Assembly: GCA_947177925.1 (NCBI GenBank) | Contig: CAMWWJ010000095.1 | Location: 1-10,586 of the forward strand | Direction: 5' to 3' | DNA: 10,586 nt | Source of the DNA: an uncultured Lachnospiraceae bacterium | GTDB taxonomy: Bacteria > Bacillota > Clostridia > Lachnospirales > Lachnospiraceae | Shown here: piece by piece, positions 1 to 8,099 of the stretch | Layout: each line of letters starts with the position of its first letter | Position numbering within the stretch: the stretch's first letter is position 1 | Notes under the pieces: model-generated | Database searches by the model: none | What the model was told of the DNA's origin: nothing | Seen by the model: the letters and a program-made list of their open reading frames with translations, nothing else | Program-made: the position numbers and the translations under genes

Positions 1-162
1 GAGTAGTACAATCCTAAAAAAACATAAAAAATCAGGGAAAGAAAAAAGTGGAAAAAAACAAGTGGAGAGGCAGAGTGGCCATAAGAAGTTGGAAAGCTGT
101 TGGCCAGACATAAAAAAGGAAAAAAGAAGAGGAGAAAGTCAGATGAAGGAAAAGGCATGGAA

Positions 163-196
163 GAAAAAGAAGCCCTTAATCAAAGGCTCCTTCTTT
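163..196 (-). terminator. Hairpin terminator after the unidentified reading frame
   Basis: Bases 164-177 pair with 182-195 around a four-base loop. The stem has three mismatches and a GC-containing core (AGCC with GGCT). Read on the minus strand, the descending arm runs into a T-rich tract (CTTCTTTTTC). It starts only a few bases after the TAA stop at 202-204. No better terminator is seen between the alpha-galactosidase stop and here, so it may also end read-through transcripts from the sugar operon. Confidence 0.5.
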
Positions 197-201
197 GAAT
201 T

Positions 202-453
202 TTATGTTTCTTGCCATAGGATGATGTCTTCCTTGTCAAAATATCTATCGTTTAAGAATAATACATAAGCTCTTTTTCCATCTTCTTTTGCAAAGCATAC
301 ATACCAGATATTTGCTGTCTGGTCTTCCTCACGGATGGGATTTCCGTTTTCTTCAGCTTCTGCTATATCAGAAACTGTATATAAATCGTGGTTTGCCTGA
401 AATAGGAATGCCTGTGTCTCACAACCTTCCAGATTTTCCTCTGTATCCGACAA
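202..453 (-). pseudogene. Unidentified reading frame, probably the 3' part of a truncated gene
   Basis: The frame is open from about 547 down to the TAA at 202-204, roughly 115 codons, but has no ATG. The coordinates given start at the first possible TTG (451-453), which has no Shine-Dalgarno sequence before it. The product is acidic and looks like real protein, with an aromatic C-terminal stretch (NIWYVCFAKEDGKRAYVLFL, then NDRYFDKEDIILW), no membrane segment and no motif I recognise. It begins directly after the remnant toxin gene stop at 558, and a terminator hairpin follows its own stop. Seen: an intact 3' end and no proper 5' end. Inference: the front of the gene was lost in a deletion that joined it to the toxin locus. 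It could instead be translated from TTG as a small protein of 83 residues. I cannot assign a family. Confidence 0.4.
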
Positions 454-557
454 ATATTCTGTATGATTATATCCCAGCGCTGTTCCTGCCAGTCTTCCTT
501 TATGGAAGGTAATCTGTTCCTGCCTACAGTCACTTGCAACAGTTCAGTTGAGAATCC

Positions 558-719
558 CTATATTTTCACATCACGATTTTGCTTATTATATAAGAAGTGC
601 CTGACCTCCATAATCTTATTTGAACCTTCATCATCAAGCACAACATAATAAACCACCTTTTCTTCTAATTCCTCATAGAACAATGGCGGATACCGCAAGA
701 TGTACTTTGTATCAGCCAT
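558..719 (-). pseudogene. ParE/RelE-type toxin remnant with a missing middle
   Basis: A 53-codon frame encodes the two ends of a RelE/ParE-superfamily toxin. The N-terminus (MADTKYILRYPPLFYEELEE) resembles the start of this family. It is followed at once, around residues 22-26, by what normally lies near the C-terminus: VYYVV, an acidic turn, then IMEVRHFLYNKQNRD. Family members are usually about 90-110 residues, so about 45-50 residues carrying the central helices and first strands appear to be missing in frame (junction near 648-656). The start is well supported: AAGGAGG lies just upstream inside the antitoxin frame, and the ATG overlaps the antitoxin stop by 8 bases, the usual translationally coupled toxin-antitoxin layout. 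Without its middle it is very unlikely to be an active ribosome-dependent RNase or gyrase poison. Family assignment is from remembered sequence patterns. Confidence 0.6.
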
Positions 720-975
720 TCAGCCTCCTTCTGAGTCCTCCAAAGACTTCATCATGCGTGCAACGCCTGCTGTCACTTTCCGCTGCGAAGTCAGCTTGAT
801 CCAACGCGGCTTCCACACCATCTGTCAGTTTGGAATATGCCTCAAGACTCAATACTACCATAGCACCATATCCATTCTTTGTCAGATATACCGGCTCACC
901 TGCATTTACAATTTTTTCAATTTCCCTTTTCTCCCTCCTTTTCCTCCATACAAGCATAAAACTGACAGGAGTCAT
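712..975 (-). pseudogene. Phd/YefM-type antitoxin, N-terminus missing
   Basis: Phd/YefM antitoxins neutralise a RelE/ParE-type toxin through the C-terminal tail and repress their own operon through an N-terminal DNA-binding fold. Residues from about 19 onward match the family: EIEKIVNAGEPVYLTKNGYG, then AMVVLSLEAYSKL and a tail ending HDEVFGGLRRRLNG. The first 18 codons (MTPVSFMLVWRKRREKR) are not Phd-like. They are an out-of-frame reading of the end of the alpha-galactosidase gene, whose stop codon is at 917-919. The family N-terminus is therefore absent, as expected if a deletion joined the antitoxin interior to the 3' end of the operon. The frame stays open to its stop, which overlaps the toxin start. 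Antitoxin activity by the tail is conceivable but autoregulation is not. No promoter or ribosome binding site of its own is seen. Confidence 0.65.
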
Positions 976-3139
976 AGTCTTCCTTTGGAATGGGCAGCAA
1001 TATGCCTCCCTGCATAAGGGCCGCTCCCGTATATTCCCCTACAGCCTCCTGATCCCTGAACAGTTTATATTTCTTATCCGGGCACAGACCTTTGAATCTT
1101 ACTGTGTGGGATATGGGATTTCCATGCAAATTGGTAAATACCACTGCAAGACATGCCTCTCTTCCATTCTTATCCGCATACTCCCATGCGGTGAAATCAT
1201 GATTTTCAAATGGGGAAGTGATTCTGTAATAATCTCCAAACTGGAACAGTCTATAGTGAGCCTTATAGCTTTTGACCTGCTTTCTCACCATGGACTTTTC
1301 TTCTTCCGTCATCTTACTTAAATCCAGCTCATAGCCAAAGGTTCCCTGCATGGCACAAATTCCACGGGTCTTAAGTGGGGTAACTCTTCCGTTCTGGTGG
1401 TTTGGACAAACCGACACATGGGCGGAAATGGTTGACAAGGGATAGGCAAAGGAGGTTCCATAGTGTATTCTAAGCCTTTCCACCGCCTCTGTATTATCGC
1501 TGCACCAGATCTGCGGGGAATAATACAGCATTCCGGCATCAAATCTTCCGCCGCCTCCGCTGCATCCCTCTAAAAGCAGATCCGGATAGCGTTCCAGCAA
1601 TGTTTCCAATACACTATAAAGTCCCAGCACATATCGGTGGCGCATCTCCCCCTGCTGCTCTCTTGGAAGTCTTGCACTATACGCCGCTGCAATGGATCTG
1701 TTCATATCCCATTTTACGTACTGGATGTTTGCAGAGTCAATCACAGAAAACAACCTGTCCTTTACATAATCCAATACATCCTCTCTGGTCATATCAAGTA
1801 CAAGCTGACTTCTTGCCCGGATAGGCTCCCTTCCCGGAACCACCATAGCCCAGTCAGGATGTTCCCTGTACAGGCGGCTGTCTTCTGATATCATTTCCGG
1901 TTCAAACCAGATACCGAACATAAGTCCAAGGTCATTTACCTTTTGAACCAGTTCCCCAAGGGAACAGCCCAGCTTTTCCTCATTTACATACCAGTCTCCC
2001 AGACCGGTGTAATCCGTATCTCTTCCCCCGAACCAGCCGTCATCCAAAACAAGCATATCAAGTCCAAGTCCGGCAGCTTCCCCGGCAATCTCTAAAAGCT
2101 TTTGGGCATTGAAGTCAAAATAGGTTGCTTCCCAGTTATTGACCAGCACAGGACGCTGCTTCTCCTTCCATTTGCTCCTGATCAAATGCTTCAATATGGC
2201 ATTATGATAATTGTGGGACAATCCGGATAAGCCTGTAGAACTGTAGCTCATGCATACTTCCGGTGCAATGAACTGCCCGCCCTGTTTAATCCTCCAGGAA
2301 AAGTCTGAATCATCCATTCCCATCACAAGCCTTGTCTGAAAGGTCTGATCCACCTCTGCCTGTATATGAAATCCGCCGCTGTACAACAAAGAAAATCCAT
2401 AGCACTGACCCATGTCCTCATTGGTATTTTTTTCTGCAAGTATGACAAAAGGATTGTGCTGATGGCTGGAGGCGCCCCTTGTACTGCGAAGCTCAGCGAT
2501 TCCATGAAACAAAGGAGTCCGCTCCGTCTCGCGTTCCTCCGCATGCCTTCCATAAAAATGTATCATGTCCAATCCGGGATGGTTCCAGTCAAGACACGTT
2601 GACATAACTCTGGAAAGGGTAATCTCCCGCTCCGTCTTATTCTCCAAAATCACCGCCCTTGTGATCACATCATATGTCTCATAAACTCCATATAATAGCC
2701 TGACATAAAATTCTTCCTGATAATCCTTCAAAATAATTTCCAACGTATCAACCCTGTCCTCCTTAGAAGCAAACATTGCGGGAAGTCCCTTTAGAGCATA
2801 CTTGCCATGATACATTTTATAGCTGTCAAAAACAAGCAGGCAATCCTCCACTCCCGTTCCCAAATCCGCCTGAAGACAATTCACCCTGTAATCGCCGCTG
2901 CCCCATACCGGAAACTCCTGAGGAAGAAAATCCAGGGAATAATCCCTCTCATCCCTGCTCTGGGGAACGTTTCCGGAAAAGCCTCTGTCAGCCATTGCAA
3001 TCAGATAGGAATAATCTGTTTCATCGGTTCTTTTGCCATAATAGGTATGAAGCAGAATTCCTTTATCATCCACCTTCATCTGATAGGTACTGTTATCCGT
3101 ATGCAGCGTAAATACATTCTGAGCAATGATAATTCCCAT
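917..3139 (-). CDS. Alpha-galactosidase, GH36, cytoplasmic
   Basis: This enzyme hydrolyses terminal alpha-1,6-galactose from melibiose, raffinose and stachyose with retention of configuration. The 740-residue length is typical of bacterial GH36 (AgaA/RafA type), with an N-terminal beta domain (about 1-320), a central TIM barrel (about 330-680) and a C-terminal beta domain. The nucleophile is D478 in YVKWDMNR and the acid/base is D548 in WCSDNTEA. LVLDDGWFGGR (363-373), the NNW motif with W336 and the EGCSGGGGRFD loop (524-534) are all present. As I recall, catalytic numbering is the same as in Geobacillus stearothermophilus AgaA, and A355 matches the raffinose-active AgaA rather than AgaB. 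There is no signal peptide, so it acts inside the cell on imported sugar. AGGAGG lies 11 bases before the ATG. It is the last gene of the operon, 43 bases after the GH13 gene. Its last codons overlap the degraded antitoxin frame, so the extreme C-terminus may be altered. Confidence 0.95.
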   Translation of the reverse strand: MGIIIAQNVFTLHTDNSTYQMKVDDKGILLHTYYGKRTDETDYSYLIAMADRGFSGNVPQSRDERDYSLDFLPQEFPVWGSGDYRVNCLQADLGTGVEDCLLVFDSYKMYHGKYALKGLPAMFASKEDRVDTLEIILKDYQEEFYVRLLYGVYETYDVITRAVILENKTEREITLSRVMSTCLDWNHPGLDMIHFYGRHAEERETERTPLFHGIAELRSTRGASSHQHNPFVILAEKNTNEDMGQCYGFSLLYSGGFHIQAEVDQTFQTRLVMGMDDSDFSWRIKQGGQFIAPEVCMSYSSTGLSGLSHNYHNAILKHLIRSKWKEKQRPVLVNNWEATYFDFNAQKLLEIAGEAAGLGLDMLVLDDGWFGGRDTDYTGLGDWYVNEEKLGCSLGELVQKVNDLGLMFGIWFEPEMISEDSRLYREHPDWAMVVPGREPIRARSQLVLDMTREDVLDYVKDRLFSVIDSANIQYVKWDMNRSIAAAYSARLPREQQGEMRHRYVLGLYSVLETLLERYPDLLLEGCSGGGGRFDAGMLYYSPQIWCSDNTEAVERLRIHYGTSFAYPLSTISAHVSVCPNHQNGRVTPLKTRGICAMQGTFGYELDLSKMTEEEKSMVRKQVKSYKAHYRLFQFGDYYRITSPFENHDFTAWEYADKNGREACLAVVFTNLHGNPISHTVRFKGLCPDKKYKLFRDQEAVGEYTGAALMQGGILLPIPKEDYDSCQFYACMEEKEGEKGN

Positions 3140-3150
3140 GTGTACTATTT

Positions 3151-3192
3151 CCTCCTGAATTCCAATTCAATCATAACGCTTGTTATACAAGC
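3151..3192 (-). promoter_or_regulatory. Two small inverted repeats between the GH13 and GH36 genes
   Basis: GCTTGT and ACAAGC (3178-3183 and 3187-3192) form a perfect six-pair stem with a three-base loop that includes the GH13 stop codon. TGAATT and AATTCA (3156-3161 and 3164-3169) form a second, AT-rich palindrome ending at the AGGAGG ribosome binding site (3151-3156) of the alpha-galactosidase. Neither has a following T tract, so they are unlikely to be terminators. They could affect transcript processing or initiation at the GH36 gene. The palindromes are seen directly; any role is a guess. Confidence 0.25.
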
Positions 3193-4982
3193 CAAAGATA
3201 CTCATAGGGTCCAAGCTGAATCCGATTATCATAGGAACGGACAAATCTTCCCGTAATCAGATCCTTCATCTCTCCCGGCAGTCCGAACCAGTCAAAACAC
3301 TGGGAATCCACCCATTGCTCATACTCTGAAAAGTTTGCCAGCACCAGCATCTTATCTTCCTTGTGGAAGCAGAAAACCGCATTGTTTCCAGTCACTACCG
3401 GTATGGCCTTATAACACGCGCTAAAATATTTATTTGCCTTCCGTATGTGAATCATATGTTTCAACCTTACGAATATCTGCCCCTGAACCGTACTTAAATC
3501 ATTTCTCTTTTCCGCCGCCTTCCAGTCCATTTTTCCTCTGTGGAGCCATCTGGAATCAGCAGCATGCTCTTTTACTTCCTTATACCCCCAGTCATTGAGC
3601 TGTCCGATTTCATCTCCGCTGTAAAGCAGCGGTATTCCTGTATAGGCTATAATGACCGCATGTAAAAGCAGAATCCTCTTTACAGCCAGCTCCAATTTAT
3701 ACAAATGCTTTTCATTGACGGCCTGTTCCAATCCACACATGGAAGCCAGCGTCCCGCTGTTTCTTGCATCCTGCGTCTGGGGATTGAATTCGTATAATTC
3801 ACCTGTGGAAAAGCTTCCCGGAAATGTCCCTTCCATAAATTGAATCATAAACTGCTTATGCATCTTGGGATCACAGCCCAGTTCACGGAGTATATCCTCC
3901 TCAAAGCCCCAGCCGATATCATCATGGCATCGGATATAATTGATCCAAAGACCGTCCGAAGGGATTCCGTAATCCTTGGCAAGAGACCGGGTCATAAGCC
4001 TTACGTCCCTGCTGGCCAGAGAATTCCACAAAAGAACCATCAGCGACGCATTATACATCACATTACATTCCTTTCTTTCCCCGCTTCCGAAATACTTCAC
4101 GATTTCAAAAGGCTCTACGATTGCCTCTCCCAAAAAAATAACGCTTGGACAAACCTCCTTGACGATCTGATACATCATTGCAATCAGCTTATGAGCCTGG
4201 GGCATATTCATGGATATGGTGCCCGGCTCCTTCCACATATAGGGAATCGCATCCAGGCGGAATATATCCACTCCCTTATTGGCAAGGGCAAGGAGCGCCT
4301 CCACGATTTTATTGAATACCTGTGGGTTCTTATAGTTTAAATCCCATTGAAACTCATAAAATCTGGTCATCACATATTTTTGAATATCCGGATAATAGGT
4401 AAAGTTACCGGGAGCCACGCCGGGAAAGATTTCCGTCAGTGCCTTCTCATACTCCTTTGGAATGGTATCCTCCTGGAACATCACATACATATCCGCATAA
4501 TCCGGGTCCCCCGAAAGACATTTTCTTGCCCATATATGCTCTTTTGCCGTATGATTCAATACAAAGTCAATACAGGTCCTGATTCCCTTTTCCTTTAACA
4601 GCCCGATCACCCGCTCAAGCTGCTTCATAGTGCCAAGCTTATCCTCTACCATAAGGTAATCCGACACTGCATAGCCGCCGTCATTATTCCCTTCCCTTGA
4701 CTTTAAAAGCGGCATAAAATGCACATAGGTAACTCCCAGCTCCGCAAGATAATCAATTCGCTCTTCAAATCCCGCCAGGTCATTGCTGAATCGGTCCACA
4801 TACAACATCATGCCAATCATTTTTTCCGACTGATACCAGTCATTTCCCGCTTCATCCGCCTTCTTTAAAGCAGCAGGACGTTTTTCCCCCGCCTCTTCCA
4901 TAATCTTTCGCAATTGTTCATACCGCAGTCCGGTCATATCACTGTTTCCATAAAATTCATAATAGCTGTTTTTCAAATCCAT
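3183..4982 (-). CDS. Amylosucrase-like glycoside hydrolase (GH13, subfamily 4 type)
   Basis: Amylosucrases act on sucrose, releasing fructose and either extending an alpha-1,4-glucan or hydrolysing to glucose. The 599 residues follow Neisseria polysaccharea amylosucrase along most of the length, with a shorter N-terminal domain. Visible motifs include YVDRFSNDL (61-69), DGGYAVSDY (101-109), FVLNHTAKEH (H144), FQWDLNYKNP (211-220), nucleophile D244 in FRLDAIPYMW, acid/base E286 in GEAIV, and D354 of CHDDIGW. R478 in DSRW and D101 match the salt-bridge pair that closes the amylosucrase pocket, and R407 matches a glucan-binding arginine. The spacing from D354 to YTGIPLLYSGDE agrees with a B' domain, which ordinary sucrose-cleaving GH13 enzymes lack. 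No signal peptide. The ATG at 4980-4982 follows AGAGGG at a good distance, 49 bases after the permease gene. Sucrose hydrolase is the main alternative. Sucrose phosphorylase is less likely, being about 480-500 residues with different motifs. Confidence 0.85.
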   Translation of the reverse strand: MDLKNSYYEFYGNSDMTGLRYEQLRKIMEEAGEKRPAALKKADEAGNDWYQSEKMIGMMLYVDRFSNDLAGFEERIDYLAELGVTYVHFMPLLKSREGNNDGGYAVSDYLMVEDKLGTMKQLERVIGLLKEKGIRTCIDFVLNHTAKEHIWARKCLSGDPDYADMYVMFQEDTIPKEYEKALTEIFPGVAPGNFTYYPDIQKYVMTRFYEFQWDLNYKNPQVFNKIVEALLALANKGVDIFRLDAIPYMWKEPGTISMNMPQAHKLIAMMYQIVKEVCPSVIFLGEAIVEPFEIVKYFGSGERKECNVMYNASLMVLLWNSLASRDVRLMTRSLAKDYGIPSDGLWINYIRCHDDIGWGFEEDILRELGCDPKMHKQFMIQFMEGTFPGSFSTGELYEFNPQTQDARNSGTLASMCGLEQAVNEKHLYKLELAVKRILLLHAVIIAYTGIPLLYSGDEIGQLNDWGYKEVKEHAADSRWLHRGKMDWKAAEKRNDLSTVQGQIFVRLKHMIHIRKANKYFSACYKAIPVVTGNNAVFCFHKEDKMLVLANFSEYEQWVDSQCFDWFGLPGEMKDLITGRFVRSYDNRIQLGPYEYLWLV

Positions 4983-5031
4983 TGTCCATACCCTCTTTCC
5001 TCTCCCCAGGCAGTACCCGGAGTGTCACTTC

Positions 5032-5904
5032 TTATTTTACCGCTCCGTTGACCACGCCATTGATAATCTGCTTCTGACATATAATATAGAACACCAAAAT
5101 GGGCAATAATGCCAGCAGATAAGAGGCGAATGCCAGATTATAATTGGTGCCGAACTGCGTCTGGAAGTTAAGCTGGGCCAGAGGAAGCGTATTCTGTCCC
5201 GTACCCGACATGATGACAAGAGGTGTCATCACGTCGTTCCATGTGCTCATGGCAGTCAGTACCGCTACAGTGGCATGCATGGGCTTCATATTTGGAAAAA
5301 TAATCTGCCAAAAGGTCTGCCATGCGGTAGCCCCATCTATGCATGACGCCTCTTCTAATGCTAAAGGAATATTTTTCAAATACCCTGTATACAACATCAG
5401 GTTCATGGGCATAAAGAACACTACATATAAAATAATTACGCCCAACCGGTTTGCAATTCCCATCTGCGCCGTCTGCTTTACTAAAGGCATCATAAGCACA
5501 GCAAAGGGCACGAACATACCGCTTACAATATAATAATAGGAAATCTTAAAGATCCCATGCCTTCCCATCTTTCTGCCAATCACGTAGCCGGCAAGGGAAT
5601 GGAACAATATACATATGACTACCGTTACACCAGTTAGCAACAGACTGTTTCCCAGAGAATGCCAGAAATCCGTAACCCGCATTGCCTCCGCAAAATTATC
5701 CAGATTCCATGTCTTTGGAAATGCCAGCGCTCCCGCCACATCATTGGTCATCTCCGAAGGCTTTTTAAAGGCTATGATAATCGTCATGTACAGCGGAAGG
5801 AAAATAGTCAGACAGCCAATCACCAGCAATATATTGATTATGCGGTTGGCTGTTTTGCTTCCTACGACTCCCTGGTGTTTCTTTATTTTCTTTTTCTTTT
5901 CCAT
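5032..5904 (-). CDS. ABC sugar transporter permease, MalG/UgpE type
   Basis: This is the second inner-membrane subunit of a CUT1-family importer for oligosaccharides. The 290 residues hold six likely membrane segments, the first at about 22-46 (IINILLVIGCLTIFLPLYM). The EAA loop that contacts the ATPase is at about 184-208 (EEASCIDGATAWQTFWQIIF, then P). The C-terminal NGVVNGAVK is typical of MalG-type permeases, and the lysine-rich N-terminus is cytoplasmic. Its ATG shares one base with the TAA of the preceding permease (TAATG), with AAAGGAGGAG upstream, so the two are translationally coupled. Substrate is inferred from the downstream GH36 and GH13 enzymes: raffinose-family oligosaccharides, possibly also sucrose or melibiose. 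Confidence 0.93.
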   Translation of the reverse strand: MEKKKKIKKHQGVVGSKTANRIINILLVIGCLTIFLPLYMTIIIAFKKPSEMTNDVAGALAFPKTWNLDNFAEAMRVTDFWHSLGNSLLLTGVTVVICILFHSLAGYVIGRKMGRHGIFKISYYYIVSGMFVPFAVLMMPLVKQTAQMGIANRLGVIILYVVFFMPMNLMLYTGYLKNIPLALEEASCIDGATAWQTFWQIIFPNMKPMHATVAVLTAMSTWNDVMTPLVIMSGTGQNTLPLAQLNFQTQFGTNYNLAFASYLLALLPILVFYIICQKQIINGVVNGAVK

Positions 5905-6806
5905 TATAACTGCTCCTCCTTTCCGCCTAAAAATTTCATCTGCATGAATGAAATGACTACGATTACAATAAAGAATACAAATGCATTGGCGCTTTGGAAG
6001 CCGAACTGCCCGCCGCTCATACCATTGTTATAAATTAAATAGGAAATGGATTCTGTGCTCTGGGATGGGCCTCCCTTTGTCAATGACATGATCTGGTCAA
6101 AGACCATAAGCGCATTTTTCATGCAAAGAACAAGGTTGATTGTAAAAAACGGCATGATCAGCGGAAATGTAATCTTAAAAAACTTCTTAGTGCCTGCTGC
6201 CCCGTCAAGCATACATGCTTCATATACCTCCTCCGGTACCGTCTGCAGGCCGGAAATATAAATAATGGTATTCATGGCTATCGCCTGCCATGCCCCTACT
6301 ATTACAATGGCAATCCATGCTGTTTTTGTACTGGCAAGCATGCTGTTCTTTAAGAAATCGATTCCTGCTGCCTCTCCAACGGCTGGAAGAATATAAGTAA
6401 ACAAAAAGCTGAATATATAGCCTACTACCAGTCCTCCCAGTATGTTGGGCACGAAATAGATTCCCCTTAAAGTATTTTTTCCTTTTATCTCCCGATTTAA
6501 TCCAAGTGCCAGAATGAGGCTGATCACATTTACCAGAATCGTCATCACTACTGCATATTTAAATGTAAATAAATAAGATTTTCCTACCCGTACATCCTGA
6601 AACAGATCCTGAAAATTTCGAAGCCCTACAAAATCATAGCTTCCGTACCCCTTGAAATTAGTAAACCCATAATAAAATCCTTTCATAAGAGGAAGGGTAT
6701 TAAAGCAGAAGAACAGCACAAGCACAGGTGCCAATAATCCAAGAAAAATTTTATCATTCCGGCTCCAGGTCTTGATTTCCCTGACTTTCTTTTTTTCTTT
6801 TCCCAT
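5904..6806 (-). CDS. ABC sugar transporter permease, MalF/UgpA type
   Basis: This is the first membrane subunit of the CUT1 importer. Of 300 residues, the first membrane helix is at about 19-45 (IFLGLLAPVLVLFFCFNTLP), with further hydrophobic segments near 83-103, 113-140, 163-186, 215-235 and 272-292. The EAA loop is at about 191-219 (PEEVYEACMLDGAAGTKKFF, then KITFP). DQIMSLTKGGPSQST (237-251) is a familiar MalF-type periplasm-side motif. The ATG lies three bases after the binding-protein stop, and its ribosome binding site (AAGGGGGAA) is inside the end of that gene. It overlaps the next permease by one base, so the three transporter genes form a tight unit. No ATP-binding subunit follows, as is usual for Firmicute sugar operons that share an MsmX/MsmK-type ATPase. 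Confidence 0.93.
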   Translation of the reverse strand: MGKEKKKVREIKTWSRNDKIFLGLLAPVLVLFFCFNTLPLMKGFYYGFTNFKGYGSYDFVGLRNFQDLFQDVRVGKSYLFTFKYAVVMTILVNVISLILALGLNREIKGKNTLRGIYFVPNILGGLVVGYIFSFLFTYILPAVGEAAGIDFLKNSMLASTKTAWIAIVIVGAWQAIAMNTIIYISGLQTVPEEVYEACMLDGAAGTKKFFKITFPLIMPFFTINLVLCMKNALMVFDQIMSLTKGGPSQSTESISYLIYNNGMSGGQFGFQSANAFVFFIVIVVISFMQMKFLGGKEEQL

Positions 6807-6809
6807 GTC

Positions 6810-8099
6810 CTATTCCCCCTTTTCCTGATATGCTTTTACCTTCGCAATGATATCCTTGTTATATCTGACCCACTCACGGTCAAATCTGTCCAGAAATGTA
6901 TCAAGGGCATTACTGCTATTGTCAAGCAGATATGTCTGAATCATGGCATCTACTGCCATTTCACTTGGATAATGATGATCCTGGAAATCCGCAACGAGTC
7001 CGCTTTCAATATATGTTTTCATTCCGTCAAGCTCCCCCGCCATCTTATAATCACCTTTTTTACAGGGGACCGCACTTTGTGCATTTAAATATGCCTGCAC
7101 ATTTTCATCCTCCAGCAAAAAGCGCAATACTTCATATGCTTCTTCCTTATATTCACAATCCTCCATAACACAAAACATCAAATCATTCCCCGAATTCAAT
7201 ACGTTCTTGTCCGCAGAATCATTTGCCGGAAACACAAAAGAATCAATATTCATATCCGGATTTACCGATTTGATCTGAGGAATGGCATAGCTTCCGATTA
7301 CATACATGGCTGCCTGGCCTCTTGCAAATGCGGTACATGCATCGTTGTAGCTATAGGCAACCGGATTGGGCTGTGCATAATCCAATAGCGCCTTCTGCTT
7401 TACTGCTACCTGCTCATATGCCTCGGTAAAGGTAGCGGTTCCGCTGTTTACCTGATAAGCAAGATCCGTGGGACACAAATTAACGGCAATGGCATTCCAT
7501 GGTGCAAGACACGTCCATATATCCTTATATCCAAAATACAGTGGCTGTATTCCTTCCGCCTGGATTTCCTCACAAAGCTGTGTGAATTCATCCCACGTAG
7601 TTGGAATGCTCCAGCCATGCTCTTCAAACATATCCCGGTTGTACAGCACTCCGGCTGCATTTGCCATATAGGGCACCGCATATACTCCATCCTTTGGCAC
7701 ATATTCCAAATCCTTGTTGGTCAGCAGGTAATTCTCCTTAATATCTGCAAGCCCTGAAAAATCGGAAATATCCATGAGCATTTGGGCATCAAGGAAATTG
7801 GAATAATTGATATCTCCTCCAATTCCGATAAGATCCGGATTGTCCTCTCTGATAAATCTTGTTTTCAAAATCACCATTGCATCATTTGGTGAATCAATTA
7901 CCAGCTCAATGTTATCATGCGTGGCATTGAACTTCTCTTCAAACTCCTGGAAGACGGCTACCGCTTCCGGCTTATACTGAACCATTTCAATCACCACTTT
8001 TCCATCCCGGTTCTTCTGACTGCCGCAGCCATTTAACAATAAACTCATGACAGCTACGGCTGCCAGCAATACAGCCATGCCTCTTTTTCTATTTGCCAT
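6810..8099 (-). CDS. Sugar-binding lipoprotein of the ABC importer (CUT1 family)
   Basis: This extracellular solute-binding protein would be anchored in the membrane by a lipidated cysteine and pass oligosaccharide to the permeases. I chose ATG at 8097-8099 (429 residues) because AAAGGAGG sits seven bases upstream. A TTG at 8121-8123 would add eight residues but would include that ribosome binding site in the coding sequence. The N-terminus MANRKRGMAVLLAAVAVMSL is a type II signal peptide with lipobox LNGC and C25 as the lipid site. The mature part has the family-1 features: an early VVIEMVQYKPEA strand, a PDLIGIGGD segment, GVYAVPYMANAAGVLYNRDM near the hinge, TWDEF, and AFARGQAAMYVIGSYAI. 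It is the first gene of the operon. Substrate is inferred from the linked alpha-galactosidase. Confidence 0.93.
   Translation of the reverse strand: MANRKRGMAVLLAAVAVMSLLLNGCGSQKNRDGKVVIEMVQYKPEAVAVFQEFEEKFNATHDNIELVIDSPNDAMVILKTRFIREDNPDLIGIGGDINYSNFLDAQMLMDISDFSGLADIKENYLLTNKDLEYVPKDGVYAVPYMANAAGVLYNRDMFEEHGWSIPTTWDEFTQLCEEIQAEGIQPLYFGYKDIWTCLAPWNAIAVNLCPTDLAYQVNSGTATFTEAYEQVAVKQKALLDYAQPNPVAYSYNDACTAFARGQAAMYVIGSYAIPQIKSVNPDMNIDSFVFPANDSADKNVLNSGNDLMFCVMEDCEYKEEAYEVLRFLLEDENVQAYLNAQSAVPCKKGDYKMAGELDGMKTYIESGLVADFQDHHYPSEMAVDAMIQTYLLDNSSNALDTFLDRFDREWVRYNKDIIAKVKAYQEKGE

Noticed and set aside
62..268. Plus-strand open frame of 68 codons, lysine-rich
   Set aside because: It lies in A-rich low-complexity sequence and overlaps the terminator and the 3' end of the minus-strand frame. 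It has no convincing ribosome binding site or family resemblance.
558..975. A working toxin-antitoxin system
   Set aside because: The arrangement is right, but the antitoxin lacks its DNA-binding N-terminus and the toxin lacks about half its length, so I treat both as remnants.
830..1321. Plus-strand open frame of 163 codons
   Set aside because: It is antisense to the alpha-galactosidase C-terminal region and the antitoxin remnant; composition is that of a shadow frame and it has no recognisable domain.
3840..4340. Plus-strand open frame of 166 codons
   Set aside because: Entirely antisense to the well-supported GH13 gene, with no family features.
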